A stretch of DNA of 53,306 nt from Ruminococcus sp. UBA4385 (GTDB taxonomy: Bacteria; Bacillota_A; Clostridia; Oscillospirales; Ruminococcaceae): positions 1 through 53,306 of the forward strand of contig DGRP01000139.1 in assembly GCA_002391065.1 (NCBI GenBank), written 5' to 3'. This document shows positions 25,878-33,590 of this stretch, in pieces. The notes under the pieces were generated by a model. The model searched no databases, had not been told where the DNA came from, and worked only from the letters and a program-made list of their open reading frames with translations. The position numbers and the translations under genes are program-made. Position 1 is the first letter of the stretch. Each line of letters opens with the position of its first letter.

Positions 25878-25946
25878 AAAACAGAGAAAAATAAAAGAAC
25901 AGAGACAACAAAACGGAACAACAGACCATTAGAAGGAGGTACCTAT

Positions 25947-26312
25947 TTGATAACTATTGATGTTATGGGCAGAACACCTATCTACGAGCAGATCTGCCAG
26001 AGCATCTGCCGTGAGATATCGCTGGGAGCTTACAAAGAGGGCGACAGGATACCTGCCGCAAGAGCTCTTGCCAAGGAGCTTGGGCTGAATCCTAATACGG
26101 TTGCCAAGGCATACGGTATTTTAGAACGTGACGGCATAATCTATTCTGTAGCGGGGAGGGGCTGCTTTGTGGCTAAACATAAAGACGAGGTCGCAGATAG
26201 ACAGACAGCAGAATTCAGCGAACTGGTAGGGCGACTTCTTGAATCAGGGATCAAGGCTGAAAGGCTGAAAGAAATCATTGATAATAAGGCAGAGGAAAGG
26301 GGGCGCACCTGA
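25947..26312 (+). CDS. GntR-family regulator, YtrA-like (TTG start)
   Basis: 121 residues from TTG at 25947, which lies 7 bases after AAGGAGG. The open frame could begin 25 codons earlier, but that part covers the operator and ribosome site and has unlikely composition. The winged helix is clear: PIYEQICQSICREI, GDRIPAARALAKELGLNPNT and VAKAYGILERDGIIYSVAGR. There is no large effector domain, only a short dimerisation tail, as in the YtrA subfamily, which usually represses a neighbouring ABC transporter and responds to envelope stress. The stop overlaps the ATPase start. Confidence 0.9.
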   Translation: MITIDVMGRTPIYEQICQSICREISLGAYKEGDRIPAARALAKELGLNPNTVAKAYGILERDGIIYSVAGRGCFVAKHKDEVADRQTAEFSELVGRLLESGIKAERLKEIIDNKAEERGRT

Positions 26313-27226
26313 TGATCGAAATAAAAAATGTTTCTATGGTTTTCAAGGGTAAGAACGGAGAGTTCAAAGCGCTCGACAATATCAGCCTTGATATTCCCGA
26401 CGGCTCGGCTTACGGGTTCTTAGGCTCAAACGGCGCAGGAAAGTCAACACTTATGCGTATGATGACGGGCATATACCCTGTAAATGAGGGCTCTATAAAG
26501 ATAGACGGCGAGGACGTTTTTGATAACCCCGAGGCTAAAAAGAACATTTTCTTTGTAAATGACGAAACAGTTCAGTACACGGGCTACACTCTTGACGGGC
26601 TGAAGGACTACTACAAGGTTTACTACCCCGACTTTTCAGAGGCTACCTATGTGCGTATCTTGGAAAAGCTCAAGCTCCCGATAGACAAAAGGCTCTCGGA
26701 GTTTTCAAAGGGTATGAAAAGGCAGGCTATGGTGCTGATAGGTCTTGCTTGCAGGACAAAGTACCTTATGCTCGATGAAGCCTTTGACGGACTTGACCCT
26801 GCTATGAGACACTATGTTAAAAACATCATCACCGATGAGATAATCGACAGGAACGCAACGCTTATAGTTTCCTCGCACAATATTGCCGAGATCAGCGAGA
26901 TCTGCGACAGGGCTATGCTTATTCATCAGGGCAAGCTTATCTTCGCAAATGATATTGACGAAATCAAAAGCGGCTTCTCAAAAATTCAGCTTGTCAGAAA
27001 GAACAGACCTGTTTCTCCCGAGGAGCTTGAAAACTGCGGTCTGAGAGTTGTGAAGTACGATATTACGGGAAGTGTCGTTCAGGCTGTAGTTAAGAGCGAT
27101 GATGACCTCAGTCAGGCTATCGAAGGTCTTGGCTGCGATGTCTGCGATATGATAGGACTGACACTCGAAGAGATTTTTATTTACGAAATGGAGGCGAGAG
27201 GATATGCTACGGACGAACTTGTCTGA
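26312..27226 (+). CDS. ABC transporter ATP-binding protein
   Basis: 304 residues. Walker A GFLGSNGAGKSTLMRMM (about 35-51), signature LSEFSKGMKRQAM, Walker B KYLMLDEAFDGLDP and the switch histidine in VSSHNIAEI. The signature reads FSKGMK in place of LSGGQ, as is common in drug or antibiotic-type ABC-2 exporters. Start overlaps the regulator stop, end overlaps the permease by 23 bases. Probably powers the permease encoded next. Substrate unknown; resemblance to the YtrB family is through the operon layout. Confidence 0.93.
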   Translation: MIEIKNVSMVFKGKNGEFKALDNISLDIPDGSAYGFLGSNGAGKSTLMRMMTGIYPVNEGSIKIDGEDVFDNPEAKKNIFFVNDETVQYTGYTLDGLKDYYKVYYPDFSEATYVRILEKLKLPIDKRLSEFSKGMKRQAMVLIGLACRTKYLMLDEAFDGLDPAMRHYVKNIITDEIIDRNATLIVSSHNIAEISEICDRAMLIHQGKLIFANDIDEIKSGFSKIQLVRKNRPVSPEELENCGLRVVKYDITGSVVQAVVKSDDDLSQAIEGLGCDVCDMIGLTLEEIFIYEMEARGYATDELV

Positions 27227-28697
27227 TCTTCACAGGCTTGCCAAGGGCGAGCTTATGCGAATGAAAAAGCTGTTTATAATAAACATGATAATCCTTGCGG
27301 CTTCTGCATTCTTCACTGTAGTCGGTACTGCAGCGGATAACGGTATAGCTCTGGTCGGGATATTCTTTCTCTGCTTTATGATAGTAACGGTCATTCCTGC
27401 GATCGCTCTGCTTTTCAGAGATATGACCGACAAAAGAGTCTGCGATGTTATGCACTCTCTGCCGATGACCGCATCTCAGAGATTCTGGTCTAAGATATGG
27501 GCTCTGTGCGAGTACCACATTATCCCGACACTGGTCGTTAGTTTTGCCGAGCTGTTTATCCTGCAGGCCAGATTCGGAAATGACGAAGTATATCAGGGCA
27601 TTATTTCCAGCAATTTTGATGAAATGATGAGGTTTTACCTTATCGGTGTTACCTGCCTGTTCTTCACAGCTGCGGTAACGCTGCTCTGCCAGATGTGCTT
27701 CGGAACTATAGCCGAAACTCTGTATATGTCGCTGATTGCGCTTACAGCATTCTCGGTATTCCCGATGCTGATATACAGCAATATCACAATGGCAGCAGGC
27801 TTTGAGCAAATGTACAACAATGTCCCGATGTTCTTCTGTCTGTGGACCTTCACCGCAGTGGCAGGTGCTGACGGCAAAGTGTTCTCGTTCATAGCAGGAC
27901 AGGAACACACCTTCCCTGCATGGCCTGTGCTGATAGTGAATGTGCTTATCTCAGTCGGAGTTATCTATCTGTGCAGCAGGCTCTATAAAAAGAGAACTGC
28001 CGAAACAGTCGGCAACCCGATAGCTTTCAGGCTCTTCTTAGAGATACTTTCGGTCATCTCGGTATTTGTTATGTTCAACTTCCTCGATATGGCTGACAGG
28101 ATAGTTGCAGTCGGCGGATCGCTTGTTGTGTTCATGGTGGTACACATTATCCTTGCAAGAGGAAAGAACCTGAAGCTTGTCTTTGCAGGACGTTTGCTTG
28201 AATTTGCAGGAATAATCGCAGCAGTTCTCATCGTAAATGTAATCTGTCTGAAGACAGGCGGCTTCGGGCTTGCATTCTCCGAGCCCAAGGGCGAGCTTGA
28301 GCATTGCAACATAGAATTATATTTCTATGAAGCTAACCGCTTTGACGAGGGAGAGTATCAGCCGCTTTACCTTGAAGATGCTGACAAAGATAAGGTCATG
28401 GAGATCACAAGGATAATCCACAGCCATTTCAAGGCGGCCGACAGAAGCAACACCACATGGAGAAATTATTACAGAAATGATCGTTTGAATATCGAGGTCA
28501 ACGAGAGGAAGGAATTCAAAAAGGCAGACCTCTACGATCCCGCTGATAAATACTACTGGGACATTGTTTTCGATCAGAATATGTGCTATGACTGCGACAC
28601 CGAGACCCTTTATCAGGAGCTTCTCGATGCAGGCATGAAGCCCGAAAACAACAACGGCAGCGAATACGCAGACGAGTATGTATACTATCGGTTCTGA
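27204..28697 (+). CDS. ABC-2 type permease with C-terminal extracytoplasmic part
   Basis: 497 residues with roughly ten hydrophobic segments in the first 360: for example KKLFIINMIILAASAFFTVV and GIFFLCFMIVTVIPAIALLF. A conserved-looking cytosolic loop (VCDVMHSLPMTASQRFWSKI) is typical of this permease group. After about residue 355 there is a hydrophilic domain of about 140 residues (ELEHCNIELYFYEANRF to the end), likely outside the membrane. Works with the ATPase upstream; may export or sense a peptide or envelope-active compound (inference). The terminator follows directly. Confidence 0.88.
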   Translation: MLRTNLSDLHRLAKGELMRMKKLFIINMIILAASAFFTVVGTAADNGIALVGIFFLCFMIVTVIPAIALLFRDMTDKRVCDVMHSLPMTASQRFWSKIWALCEYHIIPTLVVSFAELFILQARFGNDEVYQGIISSNFDEMMRFYLIGVTCLFFTAAVTLLCQMCFGTIAETLYMSLIALTAFSVFPMLIYSNITMAAGFEQMYNNVPMFFCLWTFTAVAGADGKVFSFIAGQEHTFPAWPVLIVNVLISVGVIYLCSRLYKKRTAETVGNPIAFRLFLEILSVISVFVMFNFLDMADRIVAVGGSLVVFMVVHIILARGKNLKLVFAGRLLEFAGIIAAVLIVNVICLKTGGFGLAFSEPKGELEHCNIELYFYEANRFDEGEYQPLYLEDADKDKVMEITRIIHSHFKAADRSNTTWRNYYRNDRLNIEVNERKEFKKADLYDPADKYYWDIVFDQNMCYDCDTETLYQELLDAGMKPENNNGSEYADEYVYYRF

Positions 28698-28702
28698 TAC
28701 CG

Positions 28703-28736
28703 AAAAAAGAGGACTATGTGAATAGTCCTCTTTTTT
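28703..28736. terminator. Bidirectional terminator between ABC operon and MutS-like gene
   Basis: AAAAAAGAGGACTA (28703-28716) pairs with TAGTCCTCTTTTTT (28723-28736), loop TGTGAA. It serves both convergent genes. Confidence 0.92.
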
Positions 28737-28742
28737 GTACAG

Positions 28743-30431
28743 TTATTTTCCTAACCTCTGCTTTATCTCCTCGGTATTTATGCCGAACTGCTCGAGGATA
28801 TGGCTCGCATAGCCTGTCATGGCAGGCACTCCCCTCTCGATCTTGTATAGGCGCCTGCCTGTGGCTTCATCGACAGTAACTACAAGACTGTCTATCTTTG
28901 AGGCTATTTCGGGCTCTGCATTGATGTCGTCTATCAGCTCCGCAAGGTCAACTATGTGGGTAGCAAGTATGCCCCTTACACCTATCATGCAGAAGATCTT
29001 CAAAAGCTCCTTCGAGACCTCTATGCACTCGCTCGGAGTGGTGCTCTGTATGCTCTCATTCATAAGCAGGATACTCTGCGGTGTGATAGTGTCACTTATA
29101 GTCTTGAACTCCTTTATCTCGGTTGTGAACTTGCTGGCATCTATGCCTGTCTGCTCCTCCTTCGGGAAGTGAGTGTAGATAAAGTCGGTCAGTGAAAGCT
29201 CACAGCTCTCGCACGGAACATAAAGCCCCGTCTGGGCAAGTATCTGCGCTATGCCTATAGCACGGACAAAGGTGGTCTTGCCGCCGTTGTTCGCACCTGT
29301 GAGGATAAACATTCTCGAACGTTCATCAAAGCTTATGTCATTAGTTACGACCGTCTTTTTCTCCTTTGCTTTCAGGTTCCACAGCCTGCACTCGGAGAAG
29401 TAGATCATATCATAAAGCCCCGTCATAACTGCCTTGCGCTCGCTGTCGGGAGCAAACTTAGGTCTGCACATATTAAGCCCCGAGCTTTTTGCAAGCTCTA
29501 TCAGGTTCACTGCCCCGAGGTAAAACTCCAGCTGATAATTGATGCTGTACATATCACGGAAGCCAATCTTCTGATACTGCCTGAGGACATCATCTATCAT
29601 ATCAACGTACTTTTCCGTCAGGTACGAAAGCTCCTTGAAAAGGCTCTCATCAACAGTGTTGACAATACGGTCTTTAGTTACCTCGCTTGCAAGAAAGCGC
29701 TGGTGCAGCTCCTTTACCTGATGACTTCCAAAGTAAGCCCCGTGATAGATTATTCTGTCAAAAATAGAGGGCTTCAGCACATAGGGCTCGTGAGACTGCT
29801 CAATTATTCCCGCCGAGACAGGTATCATACGCTCATCAAGGTTTACTGCAACGGTCACGCTCTTTATACCCTTTTTGAGTGCCTCTTTAAGCTCGGCAAG
29901 CTCCTCCTTCAGCTTTATGTAGTGCTTGTCATTATACTGCTCCTCAAAGAACTGAAACATTCGGTTTACACCCAGAGAATGAAGCTTGTCCCTGTTCTTC
30001 TCATAGAAGCTGTGCATTATCTCCAGACACTCGACATAGCCGTCAAAGGCTGTTATGCCGTCATCAAGCTTTTCAAACGAATCAGGCTCGTTGAGGTCAT
30101 AAATGTTCTTGCGGTCGCTTTCTACCATAATGTCGATTATCTTCTTGACAGTCGGTGCAAGCTTCGGCACTGCTATGAAGTCATCAAGTATATCCAGCCT
30201 GAAATTGATGACCTCGATATCGTCACAAAGCTCGGTAAACAGGTTTACGGTATAATGATTATTATACGGGCTTATAAGTGATGCCAGCTTTTCAAGTTCG
30301 AGATTTCTTATATATCCCTGCGGCAGATCATAAAGCCTTGCCCGTCTTTTTTTGAGCCTGTCCTTTTTCTCCTGCGATGGGTAGAGCAGATCAACTTCAA
30401 AATCTATATTAAGGTTTTCTTCGTGCTTCAT
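28743..30431 (-). CDS. MutS-family ATPase (not canonical MutS)
   Basis: 562 residues, much shorter than MutS. There is no N-terminal mismatch-recognition domain; a helical lever/core region (about 1-360) leads to the ABC-type ATPase domain. Walker A is TGANNGGKTTFVRAIG (about 384), and Walker B reads SILLMNESIQSTTPSE, where the usual Asp before the catalytic Glu is Asn. Later segments (ILATHIVDLAEL, ERGVPAMTGYA) match the family. A role in DNA metabolism is inferred, and substrate is unknown. Has its own promoter at 30462-30490. Confidence 0.9.
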   Translation of the reverse strand: MKHEENLNIDFEVDLLYPSQEKKDRLKKRRARLYDLPQGYIRNLELEKLASLISPYNNHYTVNLFTELCDDIEVINFRLDILDDFIAVPKLAPTVKKIIDIMVESDRKNIYDLNEPDSFEKLDDGITAFDGYVECLEIMHSFYEKNRDKLHSLGVNRMFQFFEEQYNDKHYIKLKEELAELKEALKKGIKSVTVAVNLDERMIPVSAGIIEQSHEPYVLKPSIFDRIIYHGAYFGSHQVKELHQRFLASEVTKDRIVNTVDESLFKELSYLTEKYVDMIDDVLRQYQKIGFRDMYSINYQLEFYLGAVNLIELAKSSGLNMCRPKFAPDSERKAVMTGLYDMIYFSECRLWNLKAKEKKTVVTNDISFDERSRMFILTGANNGGKTTFVRAIGIAQILAQTGLYVPCESCELSLTDFIYTHFPKEEQTGIDASKFTTEIKEFKTISDTITPQSILLMNESIQSTTPSECIEVSKELLKIFCMIGVRGILATHIVDLAELIDDINAEPEIASKIDSLVVTVDEATGRRLYKIERGVPAMTGYASHILEQFGINTEEIKQRLGK

Positions 30432-30461
30432 AAGCTCAGCTCCCTTGTTTTCTTACCTTTT

Positions 30462-30490
30462 ATATTAGCATATCCCACTGTCATTGTCAA
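30462..30490 (-). promoter_or_regulatory. Promoter of the MutS-like gene
   Basis: On the minus strand TTGACA (30485-30490), 17 bases, TAATAT (30462-30467), about 30 bases before the start codon. Confidence 0.75.
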
Positions 30491-30551
30491 CAATCAAAGA
30501 ACAGGAGTTGCCAAAAATAGAGTAAAAAATACACAAAAATAGAAAAGTCTG

Positions 30552-30580
30552 TTGACAAAGGTTCACTGCTGTAGTATAAT
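30552..30580 (+). promoter_or_regulatory. Promoter of the metK riboswitch transcript
   Basis: TTGACA (30552-30557), exactly 17 bases, TATAAT (30575-30580). Start would be near 30587, a few bases before the riboswitch P1 stem. Confidence 0.9.
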
Positions 30581-30593
30581 ATGTTTGTAAAAA

Positions 30594-30701
30594 CCTTATC
30601 AAGAGTGGTGGAGGAAACAGGTCCGATGAAGCCCGACAACCTGACCGAGGGTATCCGAGGTTAAGGTGCCAGATCCTGCGGTTTTGATCCGAAAGATGAG
30701 G
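30594..30701 (+). ncRNA. SAM-I (S-box) riboswitch
   Basis: The conserved core is unmistakable: CTTATCAAGAG near the start, then GGTGGAGGAAACAGGTCC, GATGAAGCCCGACAACC, AAGGTGCCA and GAAAGATGAG. P1 forms between CCTTATC (30594-30600) and GATGAGG (30695-30701). In this class SAM binding stabilises P1 and lets a downstream terminator form. It lies before metK, the SAM synthetase gene, so it would give feedback control. Confidence 0.95.
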
Positions 30702-30717
30702 AAAAAGAGATTTTTTG

Positions 30718-30755
30718 TCAGGCGTTTCGGGTTTTCGAGCGCTTTTTTATTTTTT
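30718..30755 (+). terminator. Riboswitch-controlled terminator
   Basis: GGCGTTTCG (30721-30729) pairs, with one bulge, with CGAGCGCTT and runs into TTTTTTATTTTTT. The terminator sits between the SAM aptamer and metK as the expression platform; SAM-bound RNA would stop here. Confidence 0.8.
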
Positions 30756-30787
30756 CTCAGGTTTTAGAAACAGAAAGGAAGAGAAAT

Positions 30788-31960
30788 ATGTCAAGAACAC
30801 TTTTTACGTCAGAGTCCGTTACAGAAGGACATCCCGATAAGATCTGCGACAAGATCTCAGATGCTGTGCTTGATGCACTGCTGGCTGAGGACCCCCTCTC
30901 GAGAGTTGCCTGCGAGACCGTAACAACTACAGGTCTTGTAATGTGCATGGGAGAGATAAGCACAAAGGCTAATGTGGATATACCTCAGATAGTGCGTGAT
31001 ACTGTTATTGAGATAGGCTACGACAAGGGCGAATACGGCATTGACGGCAACACCTGCGCCGTAATGGTAACTATGGACAAGCAGTCGCCCGACATTGCTA
31101 TGGGCGTTGACAATGCACTTGAGGGCAGAGAGGAAAATGCGTTCGATATAGGTGCAGGAGATCAGGGTATTATGTTCGGCTATGCCTGCAATGAGACACC
31201 CGAGCTTATGCCTATGCCGATATCACTTGCTCACAAGCTTGCTAAGAAGCTTACCGAGGTCAGAAAAAACGGCACACTGCCCTATCTCAGACCTGACGGA
31301 AAAACTCAGGTAACTGTTGAGTACATCGACGGCAAGCCTGCAAGAGTAGATGCTGTAGTAGTTTCCTCACAGCATGATGCAGAGGTAACTCTTGAGCAGA
31401 TAAGAGAGGACATAATCGAAAAGGTAATAAAGGCTGTTATCCCCGCAGAGCTTCTTGACGGAGATACCACATACTTTATCAATCCTACGGGCAGATTTGT
31501 TGTCGGCGGACCAATGGGCGACAGCGGACTGACAGGCAGAAAGATAATCGTTGACACCTATGGCGGATATTCACGTCACGGCGGCGGAGCTTTCTCGGGA
31601 AAGGACCCGACAAAGGTAGACCGTTCTGCTACTTATGCCGCAAGATATGTGGCTAAGAACATCGTAGCAGCAGGCCTTGCCGACAAGTGCGAGGTAGAGT
31701 TCGCTTATGCGATAGGCGTTGCAAACCCTGTATCCATAATGGTCGATACGTTCGGCACAGGAAAGGTCGCTGACGACAAGCTCGCTGAGGCTGTAAACAA
31801 GGTGTTCGACCTTCGCCCCTCGGCAATAATCGAGTATCTTGATCTCAGAAAGCCGCAGTACAAGCAGCTTGCAGCCTATGGTCACATAGGCCGTGAGGAC
31901 CTCGGAGTTTCGTGGGAGAAGACCGATAAGGTCGAGGCACTCCTTGAAGCAGTAAAGTAA
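30788..31960 (+). CDS. metK: S-adenosylmethionine synthetase
   Basis: Makes SAM from methionine and ATP. 390 residues, family-normal. Signatures seen are [23 protein letters not shown] near the N-terminus (methionine and ATP site), [12 protein letters not shown] (hexapeptide-like loop) and [23 protein letters not shown] [16 protein letters not shown] (P-loop-like phosphate site). GAAAGGAAG precedes the ATG. Single gene under the SAM-I riboswitch; followed after 8 bases by the left hairpin of repeat copy 2. Confidence 0.97.
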   Translation: MSRTLFTSESVTEGHPDKICDKISDAVLDALLAEDPLSRVACETVTTTGLVMCMGEISTKANVDIPQIVRDTVIEIGYDKGEYGIDGNTCAVMVTMDKQSPDIAMGVDNALEGREENAFDIGAGDQGIMFGYACNETPELMPMPISLAHKLAKKLTEVRKNGTLPYLRPDGKTQVTVEYIDGKPARVDAVVVSSQHDAEVTLEQIREDIIEKVIKAVIPAELLDGDTTYFINPTGRFVVGGPMGDSGLTGRKIIVDTYGGYSRHGGGAFSGKDPTKVDRSATYAARYVAKNIVAAGLADKCEVEFAYAIGVANPVSIMVDTFGTGKVADDKLAEAVNKVFDLRPSAIIEYLDLRKPQYKQLAAYGHIGREDLGVSWEKTDKVEALLEAVK

Positions 31961-31968
31961 GATAAGAC

Positions 31969-32001
31969 ACTGAGAGCACCGAAAAAATCGGTGCTCTCAG
32001 T
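31969..32001. terminator. Left terminator hairpin flanking repeat copy 2
   Basis: ACTGAGAGCACCGA (31969-31982) pairs with TCGGTGCTCTCAGT (31988-32001), loop AAAAA. The core is close to the right hairpin at 32161-32186; the last bases of the right arm are also the first bases of the repeat. Confidence 0.7.
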
Positions 32002-32160
32002 CTGTCGATAAACTCAAAATAGTGCAGATTTTGCCTCGTCAGGTCTGTACATTCGTACAGACAGACTCGGCTGGAGTGAGGGGAGATGGGGCTTCGCCCC
32101 ATTTGCCCCACTGGGGCTATCGCCCCAGACCCCTTTTAAAAGAACTTTTGCGACAAGCAG
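31999..32160. mobile_element. Hairpin-flanked repeat element, copy 2 (MITE-like)
   Basis: 162 bases. The first 18 bases (CAGTCTGTCGATAAACTC) are identical to copy 1. From GGGGCTTCGCCCC to the right end about 72 bases match copy 1 with only about six changes. The middle differs and holds its own hairpin GTCTGTAC / GTACAGAC (32043-32062). The inverted right end reads CTGCTTGTCGCAAAA. The flanking hairpins share AGAGCACCGA and TCGGTGCTCT but differ in the loop, so this copy looks older than copy 1. It lies in the gap between metK and the next gene. Mobility is inferred. Confidence 0.6.
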
Positions 32161-32186
32161 AGAGCACCGAAATAATTCGGTGCTCT
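32161..32186. terminator. Right terminator hairpin flanking repeat copy 2
   Basis: AGAGCACCGAA (32161-32171) pairs with TTCGGTGCTCT (32176-32186), loop ATAA, followed by TCTTATATTT on the plus strand. Likely the real metK terminator if the element is read through. Confidence 0.7.
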
Positions 32187-32221
32187 TCTTATATTTAAAG
32201 ACTTCTTAATAACTTTTCTGG

Positions 32222-32227
32222 TATAAT
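32222..32227 (+). promoter_or_regulatory. Probable -10 box for the small lipoprotein gene
   Basis: Perfect TATAAT about 40 bases before the start. The -35 region (AGACTT, 32199-32204) is poor, so only the -10 assignment is supported. Confidence 0.5.
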
Positions 32228-32268
32228 CATTTCAGCAAAGGAGAAATCCTACGAAGGGAAGGCTTAAA

Positions 32269-32655
32269 ATGAAAAAGATTATACGCATTATCTGCATTAC
32301 GGGAGCTGTGCTCTCGGCACTGGTTTTCAGCGGCTGCTATTCGTCAAGCTACTCGGCTGTTGCGCTTGTACATTCGAGCACTTCACATGAGGGCTATATG
32401 AACTTCTACAAATTTAACGGCACAATGGTTTTCAAACTTGATGCCGATGACGGCAAGGTAAAGTGCAGCGGAAAGCTTGATAAGGGAAAAGCCGCTGTCT
32501 ACTATGACTATGAGGGCGAAAAGAAAAAGCTTTGTGAGCTTGATTCTGGAGATACTCTCTCCGATAAGCTTGATGTACCGAAGGACAGCTCGGTGTATAT
32601 CATAGTTGAGACATACTCTCAGTGCGAAAGCGGAGAGCTGACATTCAAGACCTGA
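32269..32655 (+). CDS. Small lipoprotein of unknown function
   Basis: 128 residues. A lipoprotein signal (KKIIRIICITGAVLSALVFS then GC, cysteine at about 23) predicts an outer-face membrane anchor. The mature part (about 105 residues) is a mix of beta-prone stretches (MVFKLDADDGKVKCSGKL, AAVYYDYEGEKKKLCEL) and ends SGELTFKT. I recognise no domain. A ribosome site AAGGGAAGG lies 8 bases upstream. Single gene with a terminator following. Confidence 0.8.
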   Translation: MKKIIRIICITGAVLSALVFSGCYSSSYSAVALVHSSTSHEGYMNFYKFNGTMVFKLDADDGKVKCSGKLDKGKAAVYYDYEGEKKKLCELDSGDTLSDKLDVPKDSSVYIIVETYSQCESGELTFKT

Positions 32656-32660
32656 CAGCA

Positions 32661-32693
32661 AAGCCGTATCGGAATTATCCGATACGGCTTTTT
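32661..32693 (+). terminator. Terminator of the small lipoprotein gene
   Basis: AAGCCGTATCGG (32661-32672) pairs with CCGATACGGCTT (32679-32690), loop AATTAT, followed by more T. Confidence 0.9.
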
Positions 32694-32717
32694 ACAAACA
32701 ATAAACAATGGTATAAT

Positions 32718-33344
32718 TCAGCGTCTGCCGCCCTTGATAACAGGTGACAGCGGCTTGTAAATAAGCATTACTATCAGTGCGCAAAGAACGCCCTTGATAA
32801 ACGTAAACGGCTGATTAAAAATACAAAGTGCTGCAAAGGTATTCTTAACGCTCGGCATGATTTCCCTGTATGCTGCAAGGATAGCCTGCTCGCCGCCGTA
32901 TGCCTTGAAGTAAATCGGGTATACGATAAAATAGTTAAGCGGAAGTGTTATCAGCGAGAATGCCAGCACTCCGAAGATAACTGCTATTCCTGCGCCCTTT
33001 TTGGTGCGCTTTCTCCGATAGATAAGGCTTGAGGTCAGCACCAGCACTGCACTGGTCACAAAGTCAAAGATGTTGCCTATTCCCATAGTTGTGCCGAAGC
33101 CCTTTACAAGAAGCTGGATAAGGTTCTTGATAAGGCACACTATAACTCCCGGAACAGGTCCGAGCGAAAAGCCTGCAAGCATTGAAATTACATTCGAGAA
33201 GTCAAGCTTTATAAATCCCGGCATAAGCGGAACATTAAAATCAAGATAGTAAATGACGGTCGCAACTGCGCTCATCATTCCGGTCATTACGATAGTTCTG
33301 GTTGAAAAGGTGCTTTTGTTCAAAGCCACATTCTGTGATGTCAT
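32718..33344 (-). CDS. ribU: Riboflavin ECF transporter S component
   Basis: 208 residues with about six membrane helices (for example ISMLAGFSLGPVPGVIVCLI and GIAVIFGVLAFSLITLPLNY). The match is to the S component of an energy-coupling factor vitamin importer, here RibU, from the pattern and above all from the FMN riboswitch directly upstream. It would bind riboflavin and need a shared ECF module encoded elsewhere. GGAGGAA precedes the start. Not likely to be another S component such as ThiT, given the riboswitch. Confidence 0.92.
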   Translation of the reverse strand: MTSQNVALNKSTFSTRTIVMTGMMSAVATVIYYLDFNVPLMPGFIKLDFSNVISMLAGFSLGPVPGVIVCLIKNLIQLLVKGFGTTMGIGNIFDFVTSAVLVLTSSLIYRRKRTKKGAGIAVIFGVLAFSLITLPLNYFIVYPIYFKAYGGEQAILAAYREIMPSVKNTFAALCIFNQPFTFIKGVLCALIVMLIYKPLSPVIKGGRR

Positions 33345-33404
33345 TGTTCATTCCTCCAATAATAATTGATTTTTGCGTATTATTAGGAGAAACAGCGGAA
33401 AATG

Positions 33405-33431
33405 AAAAAGCCCCCGAACGTATCGGGGGCT
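33405..33431 (-). terminator. FMN-riboswitch terminator
   Basis: On the minus strand AGCCCCCGA and TCGGGGGCT (33409-33431, loop of 5) are followed by TTTTTCATTTT. It sits between the aptamer and ribU, so FMN binding would end transcription here. Confidence 0.88.
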
Positions 33432-33452
33432 GTGATCCAAAATTGAACCGTC

Positions 33453-33563
33453 GTTTCTTCCATCCGGACTTTTACCGTCGGTTTCGGAATTTCACCGAAT
33501 CAGCGCTCTTTCAAGCGGTCGAGGACTGTCACCTCCGGTGTGGACTTTCACCACCCCTGAAAC
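33453..33563 (-). ncRNA. FMN riboswitch (RFN element)
   Basis: On the minus strand the conserved parts are readable: GGGGTGGTGAAAGTCC, ACCGGAGGTGACAGTCC, CGACC, GCTGATTCGGTGAAATTCC and ACCGACGGTAAAAGTCCGGA then TGGAAGAAAC. The outer stem joins GTTTC and GAAAC at the two ends. Controls ribU by transcription termination (terminator at 33405-33431). Confidence 0.95.
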
Positions 33564-33590
33564 TTTTTGTTTATTGTTTGCTTTATAATG

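Noticed and set aside
27207..27908. 233-codon open frame antisense to the ABC permease
   Set aside because: Composition is a shadow of the permease frame (many His, Cys and Arg); no ribosome site.
32043..32062. Operator-like palindrome within repeat copy 2
   Set aside because: The GTCTGTAC / GTACAGAC hairpin lies in the variable middle of the element and not near a promoter; treated as part of the element.
31845..32111. Open frame across the metK end and repeat copy 2
   Set aside because: Formed by the GC-rich core of the repeat and metK antisense; no ribosome site or resemblance.
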